This document shows, piece after piece, positions 35,561-44,639 of a DNA stretch of 64,000 bases. Made by a program: the position numbers and the translations under genes. The stretch covers positions 2,728,001 to 2,792,000 of the forward strand of contig OZ244928.1 of NCBI GenBank assembly GCA_965221985.1, read 5' to 3'. The first letter of the stretch is position 1. The number at the start of each line of letters is the position of its first letter. The notes below the pieces were generated by a model. That model saw only the letters and a program-made list of their open reading frames with translations, was not told where the DNA came from and made no database searches. Source of the stretch: J054 sp965221985. Lineage in GTDB: Bacteria; Pseudomonadota; Gammaproteobacteria; Steroidobacterales; GCA-2729495.

Positions 35561-36280
35561 CTAAGAACTTCGCATCGCTGCGAATACCCGGCGAGTCCGC
35601 AAAGCTCGTTCACCCAGATGGTGGGCAAGTACTCGGCGCAACAGTCGCTTGGCCGCTAGCAGATTGTCAGGGGACTCAAATTGGCCGGCAGCAATGGCCA
35701 AGAGCTGGCTTCCAGTATAGGTCTTGCCGGGACTCGCCTTGGCCGCAGCCACAGCCCCCCGCTCGACGACATACTCGTAGTGACGCGAGGGGTCCAGCCG
35801 CTGACCCGTATCCGCCTCTCGCTCAAGACTCAGGCCATAGCCAATTTCAGCCAGCAAAGCCAGCTCGAAGTTCCGCAGCGTAAATTCGCTAGTGCTGCAC
35901 TCACTGAGGCGGGTCAAGGCGGCCGTATAGTGAGCGAAAAGATCGGGATGAGCATCGCCTCGCGTGGTAAAGGAAAGCAGAAGCTCATTGACGTAGTAAG
36001 CCGCCAACAGCTGATCGCCGGCTAACGCCAAGGGAATAGCCGCCGGTTCCGCGGCGCGGAGGGTCGATAGGCCACCGCGACCCGTCCAGGACAGACGCAG
36101 AGGCTGAAAAGGTTGTAACAATCCACGCCAGCGGGAACGCGCACCACGCGCACCGCGGGCGACCAAACCGATGCGCCCATGGTATTGCGCCAATACTTCT
36201 AGGAGCTGACTGCTCTCCAGATAGGGACGCGGATGCAGCACGAAGGCCGACTCCATGTCCACACGTTCAACGGCACTCAA
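35561..36280 (-). CDS. recO: DNA repair protein RecO
   Basis: RecO anneals single-stranded DNA and helps load RecA in the RecFOR pathway. The 239-residue protein has an N-terminal OB domain (ESAFVLHPRPYLESSQLLEVL) and a helical C-terminal domain with ELLLSFTTRGDAHPDLF and LRNFELALLAEIGY. The four-Cys zinc site of some RecO proteins is absent, as is common in gammaproteobacteria. It overlaps era by 4 bases. Confidence 0.94.
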   Translation of the reverse strand: MSAVERVDMESAFVLHPRPYLESSQLLEVLAQYHGRIGLVARGARGARSRWRGLLQPFQPLRLSWTGRGGLSTLRAAEPAAIPLALAGDQLLAAYYVNELLLSFTTRGDAHPDLFAHYTAALTRLSECSTSEFTLRNFELALLAEIGYGLSLEREADTGQRLDPSRHYEYVVERGAVAAAKASPGKTYTGSQLLAIAAGQFESPDNLLAAKRLLRRVLAHHLGERALRTRRVFAAMRSS

Positions 36281-37179
36281 GGCGCTTCCTCATACCCCAA
36301 TTGACGGAGCGCTTTAGCATTGTCGCTCCAATTCTCCTTGGCTTTGACTCGCGTCTCCAGATGCACTCGCCGCCCGAACAATTTCTCTAGCTCCAGCCTG
36401 GCGGACTTGCCAACGCTCTTTAGGCTTGCGCCCCCCTTGCCCACAACAATGCCACGGTGAGATTCGCGGTCAACCCAAATGACAACATCAATCCGCCACA
36501 AATCACCTTGCTCTTCAAGAGCTTGCACTTCCACGGCAATTCCATAGGGCACTTCGTCGTGGAGCCGCAGCATCAGCTTCTCGCGCAAGACCTCGGCAAT
36601 CCGAAATTCGCGGCCTCGATCCGTCTTCATTTCTTCGGGGAACAGCTGTTCCCCAATGGGCAAGCGATCACGAATACAAGCCAACAAGGTCTCCAGATTA
36701 TCCTTGTCTAAGGCCGAAACTGGCACCACAGCGTCGAAGTCACCGCGCCCAGACAGGTCCGTGAGTACCGGTAACAAAGCGTCTTTAGACTTGATCAAAT
36801 CGATCTTATTCACGACCAGCACAATAGGGATGCCGCTTTCGGTTACTCGTTGTAGTGCAAAATCATCGCCGCGGCGCCAGCCCCGCGCATCGACCATGAA
36901 CAAAACCAAATCAGCGCCGTGCGCGGATGCACCCGCGCTGCGATTCATAGCCTGATTGATTAGTTTTCCCCTGCGGGGATGCAGGCCGGGCGTATCCACG
37001 AAGATCACCTGGCAACTAGGTTCCGACCTGATACCAAGAATGCTATGACGTGTTGTTTGAGGTTTCGGGCTAACGATGCTGATTTTCTCGGCCACCAGAC
37101 TATTAACCAATGTCGACTTACCAATGTTGGGACGACCCACAATCGCAACGAAGCCCGAGCGATAGTCAGTAGCCGGCAT
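36277..37179 (-). CDS. era: GTPase Era
   Basis: Era binds 16S rRNA near its 3' end and supports 30S assembly. The 300-residue protein has G1 GRPNIGKSTL, G2/G3 VDTPGLHP, G4 NKID and a C-terminal KH domain with VVGKGGASLKSVGK. It overlaps rnc by 14 bases and recO by 4. Confidence 0.97.
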   Translation of the reverse strand: MPATDYRSGFVAIVGRPNIGKSTLVNSLVAEKISIVSPKPQTTRHSILGIRSEPSCQVIFVDTPGLHPRRGKLINQAMNRSAGASAHGADLVLFMVDARGWRRGDDFALQRVTESGIPIVLVVNKIDLIKSKDALLPVLTDLSGRGDFDAVVPVSALDKDNLETLLACIRDRLPIGEQLFPEEMKTDRGREFRIAEVLREKLMLRLHDEVPYGIAVEVQALEEQGDLWRIDVVIWVDRESHRGIVVGKGGASLKSVGKSARLELEKLFGRRVHLETRVKAKENWSDNAKALRQLGYEEAP

Positions 37180-37849
37180 GCTGTAAGTTTTCCAGAGCCT
37201 TGGCCGCGGCCTTCTGCTCAGCCTTGCGGCGGCTATTACCCTGCGCTTGAGTGTGCACGTCTAGAGCGGCCACCACGCATGAGACCGTGAAAGTTTGCGC
37301 ATGGGATGCCCCGCTCGTGCCGTCTAGAGAGTAAATGGGGAGTTGGATGCCGCGGGCTTGCAGCAACTCCTGCAGCGCCGTTTTCGCATCGAGCAATTCA
37401 GCTTCGGCGGGCAGATTTTCTAAACGCGTTTCGAACAAGCTAAGGATCACGCCGGAAGCGGCATCTATACCTTGGTCCAGCAAGATTGCGCCAAACAAAG
37501 CCTCAAGGGCATCAGCCAATACCGACTTGCGCTGATGACCGCCTGTTCTGCGTTCACCATCGCCTAACTGTATATGATCACCAAGTTGCAGTTCCCGCGC
37601 CAGCTCAGCTAGCGTATCGCGCCGCACGAGATGCGCCCGGAAACGGCTCATAGCGCCTTCCCGAGCATCCGGCTTACGCAAAAATACCGCCTGCGCAATA
37701 ACAAAACCAAGCACGGCATCCCCCAGGAACTCTAGCCGCTCGTTGTGGGCGAGTTTCGCGCTGCGATGAGTTAAGGCCTGCTGCAGCAGGCCTAAGTCTG
37801 CAAACTGATAGCCGAGGCGATCTTTAGACCAATCCTCGGCCTGCGTCAC
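37166..37849 (-). CDS. rnc: Ribonuclease III
   Basis: RNase III cuts double-stranded RNA and processes rRNA precursors. The 227-residue protein has the catalytic signature NERLEFLGDAVLGFV and a C-terminal double-stranded RNA-binding domain (about residues 155-225). It is flanked by DUF4845 and era with overlaps, the usual lepB-DUF4845-rnc-era order. Confidence 0.97.
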   Translation of the reverse strand: MTQAEDWSKDRLGYQFADLGLLQQALTHRSAKLAHNERLEFLGDAVLGFVIAQAVFLRKPDAREGAMSRFRAHLVRRDTLAELARELQLGDHIQLGDGERRTGGHQRKSVLADALEALFGAILLDQGIDAASGVILSLFETRLENLPAEAELLDAKTALQELLQARGIQLPIYSLDGTSGASHAQTFTVSCVVAALDVHTQAQGNSRRKAEQKAAAKALENLQHAGY

Positions 37850-38211
37850 CGCAGAATCTCTACCGAATTATTAAACACACCCAGCAAGTAAAGATTACCG
37901 ATGAATGACGCACGCCGCTCATATTGGGCACGCACTGAGTAACCCCTTTCGGATTTCTTGATGGTGAAATCCTGCGGTTTCAGCGTGTCGATCATCTCTA
38001 TGACCAGACGCTTGCCGATGGCCGAGCGGATATAGCGAATACTCGGATTCGTGCCGTCGAATTCTGCCTTCACATCGGCTAAGGTTTTCTGGATCTTCAT
38101 ATTTTCAAGATAGATTGGTGTCAGCTTTAATCCGGCAAAACCTATCAATGCCACAATGGCAGCCAAAATAATAAAAGAAATGGCAGTCATGCCCTGCTGG
38201 TTTCTACGCAT
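37846..38211 (-). CDS. DUF4845 membrane protein
   Basis: A 121-residue protein with one N-terminal membrane helix (MTAISFIILAAIVALIGFAG) and a small periplasmic domain. The family is almost always located between lepB and rnc and has no known function; its N-terminus resembles a type IV pilin-like anchor. I start at ATG 38211, which has GGGAG seven bases upstream and clears the lepB stop; the open frame back to 38298 runs through lepB. Confidence 0.85.
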   Translation of the reverse strand: MRRNQQGMTAISFIILAAIVALIGFAGLKLTPIYLENMKIQKTLADVKAEFDGTNPSIRYIRSAIGKRLVIEMIDTLKPQDFTIKKSERGYSVRAQYERRASFIGNLYLLGVFNNSVEILR

Positions 38212-38234
38212 CACTGAACTCCCGCTATTCACCA

Positions 38235-39002
38235 TCATTCGATGGCATTGCCAATCCGATTCCAGCGCGGCATTTTGGGAATCTCCCAATTCATCCAAAT
38301 GCGCACTGCCCTGCCGACTATCAGCTTATCGGGGATAAACCCGACGCCGGAGTACCGGCTATCGCGACTGTTATCTCGATTGTCGCCCATCATAAAAAAG
38401 TGGCCCGCCGGAACGATAAACGTACCTTGTCGGCTGGGACGCCCAGGCATGTGCAACAATTCATGCCAACCTGAGCCAAGCTGTTCCCGAAATAGGCTCG
38501 CATTTTCCTGGCCGTCCCCGGCATAGGGCCCCACAGCCTCAATATCGATGGGTTTTTCATTAATAAATAGGCGGCCGTTCACATATTTGACAGTATCACC
38601 GGGCAAACCCACCAAACGCTTGATGTAGTTCACACTTGGCTCCGACGGCAATCGAAATACCACAACATCCCCGCGCTTTGGATCGCCGACATCCAAGATC
38701 TTCGTATTCAGCACGGGCAAGCGCAAACCATAGTTAAATTTGTTAACGAATATGAAGTCGCCGATCAACAATGTCGGCACCATGGAACTCGACGGTATAC
38801 GAAAGGGCTCGAACAAAAATGAACGAATAAATAGCACTGCAAGCAGGATCGGAAAAAATGACCGCGCGTATTCCACTAGAACGGGTTGTCTTGCGTCTGG
38901 CCCGGCATCACGAGCACGAGCAAATAGCAATGCGTCAAATGCCCAAATAAGGCCACATACGCCGGTCGCGATAACGAGAATTAGAGCAAAGTCAAAACTC
39001 AT
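38235..39002 (-). CDS. lepB: Signal peptidase I
   Basis: LepB cleaves signal peptides on the outer face of the inner membrane. The 255-residue protein has two N-terminal membrane helices, the catalytic Ser in FRIPSSSMVPTL, the catalytic Lys in NYIKRLVGLPGD, and the C-terminal FMMGDNRDNSRDSRY box. It follows lepA after 96 bases, as is standard. Confidence 0.97.
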   Translation of the reverse strand: MSFDFALILVIATGVCGLIWAFDALLFARARDAGPDARQPVLVEYARSFFPILLAVLFIRSFLFEPFRIPSSSMVPTLLIGDFIFVNKFNYGLRLPVLNTKILDVGDPKRGDVVVFRLPSEPSVNYIKRLVGLPGDTVKYVNGRLFINEKPIDIEAVGPYAGDGQENASLFREQLGSGWHELLHMPGRPSRQGTFIVPAGHFFMMGDNRDNSRDSRYSGVGFIPDKLIVGRAVRIWMNWEIPKMPRWNRIGNAIE

Positions 39003-39098
39003 GAAATACCTATCTACAATCTATTTCGCGGGCGACGATAGCATGGCGGCGGCCACCAGCCCAAGCCGAATGCAGACATTGACAATATCGACGGGACT

Positions 39099-40892
39099 TC
39101 ATTTCTTACCGACCTTTAAGACCGCCAAAAACGCTTCCTGGGGAATCTCCACGCTCCCTAATTGTTTCATTCTCTTCTTACCGGCCTTTTGTTTTTCCAG
39201 CAATTTGCGTTTGCGGGTCACATCCCCACCGTATAACTTGGCTGTGACGTCTTTGCGTAATGCCTTGACGTTGGCTCGCGCAATGATTTGGGAGCCAATA
39301 GCGGCTTGAATCGCAACCTCAAACATCTGGCGAGGAATCAGCTCTCGCAGCTTATCTACCAACTCACGACCCCGACGTTGAGAAAACTCACGATGCACGA
39401 TCAAGGATAGGGCATCGACGCGCTCCCGATTAATTAGCACATCGAGCTTCACCAAATCTCCGGGCACAAATCGCGAAAACTCGTAGTCGAAAGAGGCATG
39501 CCCTCGACTGATTGACTTGAGGTGATCGAAGAAGTCCAGCACGATCTCAACCATGGGTAGCTCATATTCCATAGCTACCTGGCTACCCACATAGTCCATA
39601 CGCTTCTGAACACCGCGACGCGCGACACAGAGTTGCATTACCGGACCAACATACTGCGGGGGAACCAGCAAATTGGCACGAATATAGGGCTCCCGCGTCT
39701 CGGCAATCTCGCTGGGCTCGGGCAAAGCCGCCGGATTATCTATGCGAACAATTTCCCCACGCGTATTTGTAATCTCGAAAACGACCGTCGGTGCAGTTGT
39801 AATAAGCTCCAGCCCATATTCACGCTCAATGCGCTCTTGGACGATCTCCATGTGCAACATGCCGAGAAAGCCACAGCGAAATCCGTAACCCAGCGCGGCG
39901 GAGGTTTCGACTTCGTAGTGCAAGGCCGCATCGTTGAGCCTTAGCTTGCGCAAGGCTTCGCGACAAGCCTCGAAGTCATCGGACTGCACAGGAAACAAGC
40001 CGGCAAAGACTCGCGGCTTTACGGCCGCAAATCCGGGCAGCTGCTCCTCGCAAGGCTTCGCGTCGGTGGTGATCGTATCGCCCACCGGCGCGCCATCGAT
40101 CTCCTTGATACCGGCGATCACATAGCCGACTTCCCCGGTCGACAAGACTTCCCTACGGCTCATCTTAGGTGTAAATGCCCCCAGCTCGGTGACGGAATAA
40201 CTGCGCTCGGTAGACATCACGCGGATTTTGGTACCGGATTGCAGTTGACCGTTGACGACGCGAACAAGCGATACCACGCCCACGTAGTTATCAAACCAGG
40301 AGTCAATAATCAGAGCCTGTAGCGGCGCATCTGGATCGCCCACGGGTGGCGGTACGCGCTCAAGCAATTGTTCCAATAGCTCATCGATTCCCTCCCCGGT
40401 TTTCGCGCTAACGAGGGCAACACCTTCGGTGTCTAAGCCGATAATCTCGTGAATATCCGTCAGCACACGCTCAGGCTCAGCGGAAGGAAGATCGATCTTA
40501 TTGAGTACCGGAATGATCTCCAAGCCCTGCTCGACGGCCGTGTAGCAATTCGCAATGCTTTGTGCTTCCACACTTTGCGCGGCATCCACGACCAGCAAGG
40601 CACCCTCACAAGCTGCCAATGAGCGCGAAACTTCATAGGAGAAGTCCACATGGCCCGGCGTATCAATAAAATTCAACTGATAGTCGCAGCCGTCCTTGGC
40701 GCTATAGATTAGAGATACGCTTTGCGCTTTGATGGTGATACCCCGCTCACGCTCCAAGTCCATGGAGTCCAGCACTTGCTGTGCCATTTCGCGCTGTTCC
40801 AAGCCACCACAGCGTTCAATCAGCCGGTCAGATAGCGTCGACTTACCGTGATCGATATGGGCGATAATGGAGAAGTTTCGGATATGGTCCAT
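39099..40892 (-). CDS. lepA: Elongation factor 4 (LepA)
   Basis: A ribosome-associated GTPase that affects initiation and back-translocation. The 597-residue protein starts MDHIRNFSIIAHIDHGKSTL (G1), has DTPGHVDF (G3) and NKID (G4), and ends in the LepA-specific C-terminal domain with YGGDVTRKRKLLEKQKAGKK. Length and order (lepA-lepB) are normal. Confidence 0.97.
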   Translation of the reverse strand: MDHIRNFSIIAHIDHGKSTLSDRLIERCGGLEQREMAQQVLDSMDLERERGITIKAQSVSLIYSAKDGCDYQLNFIDTPGHVDFSYEVSRSLAACEGALLVVDAAQSVEAQSIANCYTAVEQGLEIIPVLNKIDLPSAEPERVLTDIHEIIGLDTEGVALVSAKTGEGIDELLEQLLERVPPPVGDPDAPLQALIIDSWFDNYVGVVSLVRVVNGQLQSGTKIRVMSTERSYSVTELGAFTPKMSRREVLSTGEVGYVIAGIKEIDGAPVGDTITTDAKPCEEQLPGFAAVKPRVFAGLFPVQSDDFEACREALRKLRLNDAALHYEVETSAALGYGFRCGFLGMLHMEIVQERIEREYGLELITTAPTVVFEITNTRGEIVRIDNPAALPEPSEIAETREPYIRANLLVPPQYVGPVMQLCVARRGVQKRMDYVGSQVAMEYELPMVEIVLDFFDHLKSISRGHASFDYEFSRFVPGDLVKLDVLINRERVDALSLIVHREFSQRRGRELVDKLRELIPRQMFEVAIQAAIGSQIIARANVKALRKDVTAKLYGGDVTRKRKLLEKQKAGKKRMKQLGSVEIPQEAFLAVLKVGKK

Positions 40893-40960
40893 GGTGGCCC
40901 GACCGGCAAAGCCGGCGATTATAGACCCTGGGTGATAAAGAATCGCGCTGCTTAGCCAGG

Positions 40961-41212
40961 CTATGTTGTCGTTGCGTTAAGCCAATCGAGTACCTTGTTC
41001 TGATCTAGCTCGAATTCGCATAAAAGCCCAGAATCGGCAGTCACCACGGGCACGCGTGATCCATATAGATCGCGAAGATCTGCGGACTGGTCGATGTCAA
41101 GCACGCGAATGTCCGCGCGGCCGCGCACCAAGGTCTCGAGTTCTCCCAATAGCACTTCACAGAGATGGCAACCGCGGCGACTGTAGACCGTCAGGTAAGG
41201 CTGTTCTTGCAT
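40961..41212 (-). CDS. Glutaredoxin-like protein (DUF836)
   Basis: An 83-residue thioredoxin-fold protein with the N-terminal CxxC motif in YSRRGCHLCEVLL and a cis-Pro segment SRVPVV. It probably handles thiol-disulfide exchange in the cytoplasm; the substrate is unknown. It is located between rseC and lepA, a place where such genes are often found. Confidence 0.82.
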   Translation of the reverse strand: MQEQPYLTVYSRRGCHLCEVLLGELETLVRGRADIRVLDIDQSADLRDLYGSRVPVVTADSGLLCEFELDQNKVLDWLNATTT

Positions 41213-41227
41213 ACGGAGCCGCAGCCC

Positions 41228-41638
41228 TTACAACCTTAGCTTAAGTGCAGGGGCTCGGAAGAGCTGTTTGCTGGCCAAGACACCCAAGAACAAACCAATT
41301 GCGCCCCCAGCTAGCACGGACGAGTCACTACCCTGTGTCAACAGCATACCGGCACCTGCACCTGCCATTAGGCCACCCAGCGGTAAACCGTAGGCCAAGA
41401 ATGCAGCGTTTAATAGCTGGTAAGACGAAAGCTCTAGTTCGACTGCAGTGCCGATAGCCACCGGAACTTCAGCCGGAACCGCTAGTCGACAACGCGGCCC
41501 CGTCGCACGCAATGTTCGCGCTAGCGAAAATAGCGCACAGCCTGATGAACAGTTTTCGCAAGTTGGCGAAATCCCCACGAAATCGATCTGCAGCACAGCG
41601 CCGGATTGACCAGTGACTATGCCGGCATGACTGGGCAT
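41228..41638 (-). CDS. rseC: SoxR-reducing system / sigma-E regulator RseC
   Basis: A 136-residue membrane protein of the RseC/MucC family. It has an N-terminal cytoplasmic Cys cluster CENCSSGCALF, then two membrane helices around residues 75-125. The family modulates sigma-E signalling and reduces SoxR. It completes the rpoE-rseA-rseB-rseC order; mucD (a DegP-type protease), which follows in Pseudomonas, is missing. Confidence 0.88.
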   Translation of the reverse strand: MPSHAGIVTGQSGAVLQIDFVGISPTCENCSSGCALFSLARTLRATGPRCRLAVPAEVPVAIGTAVELELSSYQLLNAAFLAYGLPLGGLMAGAGAGMLLTQGSDSSVLAGGAIGLFLGVLASKQLFRAPALKLRL

Positions 41639-41641
41639 TGC

Positions 41642-42637
41642 TTAAGGCGCCGGCCTGGCCGATGTCGCAATCGACTCCACAGTCCGCGCGGGCACTTCGC
41701 CCACGGATGTCACCAGGTAACCATCACGCATAACCGTGTATGCATTGGCGGCACCCATGCTAGATAGACCTTCCGTTTGCTCATCCTGACCGACATCCGC
41801 CTCTATGAATACCGAGACATAGGCGAGCCCATCGGAAAATACCAGCTGTTCCATAGGCCGCTTAGCACCTTCAGCCAACTTGGCGCGCGCGGCAATCAGC
41901 TTAAAACCCGCCGGCAGGTCATCGAATTGCCAGGCCACATTCCGTTTACTCCCAGCATCGCGAAGGCTGGCGTCACTGGAGCGTTGAACCGTGAAGGAAT
42001 CCATGATTAATGATGGCTGGACTTCCTTAGCGGAAATACGATCTGTCACTGTAATTTCCGTGAATAAGATCTGCTCGACGATGTCACCGGCATCATCTAG
42101 AAGCTGCGTTTTCAGCGGCAAAGCAGTCTGTTCATCCAACCAAAGGCGATACCCATAGCGATAACCATCTTTGGGACGCACCGCGAGCACCCTTGCCTTG
42201 CGTCCTACCACACTGCCATCACTCAAGAACGACAAATGGTAGTAACGATCATCGAAATCCTCTAGCCGCGGTAAACTGGCATGTAATGGGTTCTGGCTAC
42301 GATCACGACTGTCACGCGGCTCAACCATTACCGCACCCTGATCCGGCAAGATACAGGTCACTTCATCGTCGTCGCGAATAATTTCGCGACCGGGCCCATC
42401 CAGCGCCGTGATTCGCTCCGATATACTGCCATTGTCAACCCGATGGACCATGCGCAAGATATCTGCCTCGCCACCGTGCATATGAACTAAGGTGCCGTGG
42501 TAGTTCAGCCGTTCAACTGAATCGACCATCTCCATGAGCCAGGAGCGCGGATCGGTCTTGTCAAAGGCGTTGATGGCAACCGCGCCAAGCAGCCCAAGCA
42601 ACAAGCAGACGGCGGCGAAAAACCGCGATTTAGGCAT
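41642..42637 (-). CDS. rseB: Sigma-E regulatory protein RseB
   Basis: A periplasmic protein of 331 residues with a signal peptide (FFAAVCLLLGLLGAVAINAF). It has a LolA-like N-terminal domain beginning WLMEMVDSVERLNYHGTLVHMHG and a C-terminal domain ending in VTSVGEVPARTVESIATS. RseB shields RseA from proteolysis until lipopolysaccharide or misfolded porins displace it. It starts one base after the rseA stop. Confidence 0.93.
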   Translation of the reverse strand: MPKSRFFAAVCLLLGLLGAVAINAFDKTDPRSWLMEMVDSVERLNYHGTLVHMHGGEADILRMVHRVDNGSISERITALDGPGREIIRDDDEVTCILPDQGAVMVEPRDSRDRSQNPLHASLPRLEDFDDRYYHLSFLSDGSVVGRKARVLAVRPKDGYRYGYRLWLDEQTALPLKTQLLDDAGDIVEQILFTEITVTDRISAKEVQPSLIMDSFTVQRSSDASLRDAGSKRNVAWQFDDLPAGFKLIAARAKLAEGAKRPMEQLVFSDGLAYVSVFIEADVGQDEQTEGLSSMGAANAYTVMRDGYLVTSVGEVPARTVESIATSARPAP

Positions 42638-42638
42638 G

Positions 42639-43217
42639 CTATTGATCCTGAGCGAAACTGGCCCGCATCAATTCTGGTCTTCGATTGACCACGTGCGAAT
42701 TCATCATTTGCCGCGATAGGCCGCGTGTGTAGTCGCCATGGGAAACGAGATAGCTGGTCAACCTCGCGGGCGCCAAGCGCGAACGGGGCGAATCGTCCAG
42801 CGCGGAAAACTCGTCGTAGTTCATTCGTCGCGCTTCCGACGTCAGGGCGATTTGCGCATCCACGGACTCAGATATGGGCGAATTCTGACCGGTCAAATCA
42901 AGATTGATAGCCACCACGGCGGCGATGCTGGCGGCAATTGCCGCGGCCCAACCACCGATCTTGAGCTTCGACCGGCCAGCTCGTGCCGGCACAACGTCGC
43001 CGTCCTTAGCCAGCACCTGGTGAACTGTACCCGACACATCCATGAGCGCACCCGCCGTGGGATCGCCGCGCAGCAAGTCGCCGATTAGTCCATAGCGCAT
43101 CAACCTGTCGCGATGAGTATTGCTACGTTCCAAACGACGTAACAACAACTCCTCCTCGCTCTCGGGCAATGCGTCGTCCAAGAATGCGGAAAGCTGCTCT
43201 TCAACAATGTCACTCAT
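42639..43217 (-). CDS. rseA: Anti-sigma-E factor RseA
   Basis: About 192 residues. The N-terminal cytoplasmic domain (VEEQLSAFLDDALPESEEELLLRRL) binds the sigma factor, a single membrane helix lies near GGWAAAIAASIAAVVAINL, and the rest is periplasmic. Regulated cleavage releases the sigma factor in envelope stress. ATG 43217 is preferred over 43253, which would lie inside rpoE and adds residues unlike the family. Confidence 0.92.
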   Translation of the reverse strand: MSDIVEEQLSAFLDDALPESEEELLLRRLERSNTHRDRLMRYGLIGDLLRGDPTAGALMDVSGTVHQVLAKDGDVVPARAGRSKLKIGGWAAAIAASIAAVVAINLDLTGQNSPISESVDAQIALTSEARRMNYDEFSALDDSPRSRLAPARLTSYLVSHGDYTRGLSRQMMNSHVVNRRPELMRASFAQDQ

Positions 43218-43230
43218 TACACTGCTTCTC

Positions 43231-43824
43231 TCATTGGTCTGTCGTTTCGTCAATCAATGGCCTAATGCGCTGATCAATTGCATCTCTGGCACGAAAAATT
43301 CTAGATCTCACGGTGCCTACCGGGCAAGCCATGGTTTGCGCGATTTCCTCATAAGTCATCCCTTCAATTTCACGCAGCGTTATGGCCTCGCGTAGTTCGC
43401 CCGGCAAGTCGGCAATGGCCGCTTCAACCGTGGTCCGCAATTCTTCACGTAGGGCGATCCCTTCAGGGGTATCGCCATCGCGCAACAGCTTGTGCACGGC
43501 TTGCTGTTCTGGGTTTTGCAAATCCAAATCGTATTCCATGGGGCGCCGGCTCATTGAAACCAAGTGATTCTTCGCCGTGTTAATCGCAATGCGGTACAAC
43601 CAAGTATAAAAAGCACTATCACCACGAAAACGAGGCAGCGCCCGATAAGCCTTCAAGAAAGCCTCTTGAGCGACATCCTGTGCTTCCGATGGGTCGCGCA
43701 CATAGCGCATTACGAGCTTTACAATCTTGTGCTGATATTTCAGCACCAAAAGATCGTAGGCACGCTTGTCGCCATTCTGCACTCGCTCAACGAGCCGCTG
43801 ATCGTTCGTCTTTGCTGCCGCCAT
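43231..43824 (-). CDS. rpoE: RNA polymerase sigma-E factor (AlgU/RpoE)
   Basis: An ECF sigma factor of 197 residues that directs envelope-stress genes. Region 2 is DPSEAQDVAQEAFLKAYRAL with YTWLYRIAINTAKN, and region 4 is LPGELREAITLREIEGMTYEEIA with GTVRSRIFRAR. It lies 13 bases upstream of rseA and has a sigma-E-like promoter of its own. Confidence 0.97.
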   Translation of the reverse strand: MAAAKTNDQRLVERVQNGDKRAYDLLVLKYQHKIVKLVMRYVRDPSEAQDVAQEAFLKAYRALPRFRGDSAFYTWLYRIAINTAKNHLVSMSRRPMEYDLDLQNPEQQAVHKLLRDGDTPEGIALREELRTTVEAAIADLPGELREAITLREIEGMTYEEIAQTMACPVGTVRSRIFRARDAIDQRIRPLIDETTDQ

Positions 43825-43871
43825 ACTGCCTTACGTTTGACTCCGAGGCTACATAGCGGCTTGCCATTCGC

Positions 43872-43898
43872 ATAGACCACCATATGGCACTAAAGTTC
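43872..43898 (-). promoter_or_regulatory. Sigma-E-type promoter upstream of rpoE
   Basis: Reading minus, GAACTT (43898-43893) is followed after 16 bases by TCTAT (43876-43872). This matches the sigma-E consensus GGAACTT - 16 - TCtgA in the -35 and roughly in the -10. Transcription would start about 40 bases before the rpoE ATG, so the operon is probably autoregulated. Confidence 0.5.
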
Positions 43899-43965
43899 GC
43901 TACCCTACGCCGTTAAATGGCTACCACGTCACACTACTGGTGCACCGCAGCGGCCACGGCAAATT

Positions 43966-44418
43966 CTACGTCATGACGTCACTTAAAGGCAGACGCAGGC
44001 GAACTCGCAACCGTCGCCACTGATCCGCGGAACAATCCTGGGCCCGCAGCCAAGCCCAATACGCTTGCCCGGTCGGGCTGCGCCAGCTTAACCCGGCCCA
44101 GCGACCGCAAAACCAGGCGCTGGTCAGCGACGCGGGCAACCCTCCTGAATTAGACTTGATCCAGATTCGCCAACGGCCATCCGGCGCCAGCATGGCCCGG
44201 TTCACGTGTTGAGACTGCCGCCGGAATATCCGCCAATAGGCCAAGGGGAGAATCATCAGCAAGGCCAGCCACTTGAAAGCCTGGTCGCGCTCGCCGAATG
44301 CTGCGAAACCTATCGCCACGAGCATGCCAATGCTCAGTAAGCAAGACTCGGCGCGCTGCCCCCATGAAGGTAGACCGGGGCGCAAATCAAGGCTTATGAA
44401 GAATCCGTTCGACCACAT
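43966..44418 (-). CDS. ygfX: YgfX/CptA-family inner-membrane protein
   Basis: About 150 residues with two membrane helices near the N-terminus (SIGMLVAIGFAAF and ALLMILPLAYWRIF) and a C-terminal part with GRWRIWIKS and DQWRRLRVRLRL. This matches YgfX, called CptA when described as a toxin partner of SdhE, and it lies right after sdhE as in E. coli. The start is uncertain; I use ATG 44418, which overlaps sdhE by 32 bases and aligns well with the E. coli N-terminus. Confidence 0.75.
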   Translation of the reverse strand: MWSNGFFISLDLRPGLPSWGQRAESCLLSIGMLVAIGFAAFGERDQAFKWLALLMILPLAYWRIFRRQSQHVNRAMLAPDGRWRIWIKSNSGGLPASLTSAWFCGRWAGLSWRSPTGQAYWAWLRAQDCSADQWRRLRVRLRLPLSDVMT

Positions 44419-44635
44419 CACGCAGCGCTGCATCATGTGCGATTGACCGGCCGGCCAACAAGTCGTGAATTTCTGGATCCTGCATAGAAAGTAAATGCAC
44501 GAAGGCGGACTGTTCTAGCTCGTCGGCGATGGGGAATCGCGTTTTTGCATAACGCAGCAAGAGAATATCCAGCTCACGCATGCCACGCCGGCAGCGCCAA
44601 ATTAATCGCTTATGTTCGGGCGATGTGGCCGCCAA
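44387..44635 (-). CDS. sdhE: Succinate dehydrogenase flavinylation factor SdhE
   Basis: SdhE helps attach FAD to SdhA. The conserved RGMRELD box sits in WRCRRGMRELDILLL, followed by FVHLLSMQDPEIHDLLAG. I choose the TTG at 44635, just after the sdhB stop, giving an 82-residue protein close to the E. coli length; the ATG at 44686 lies inside sdhB. The TTG has no strong ribosome binding site, so the start is tentative. Here sdhE directly follows sdhB, unlike E. coli. Confidence 0.85.
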   Translation of the reverse strand: MAATSPEHKRLIWRCRRGMRELDILLLRYAKTRFPIADELEQSAFVHLLSMQDPEIHDLLAGRSIAHDAALRDVVERILHKP

Positions 44636-44639
44636 AATC

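Noticed and set aside
36457..36711. Plus-strand frames inside era, lepA, mfd and other long genes
   Set aside because: They are antisense shadows of well-supported genes; no start signals or family motifs.
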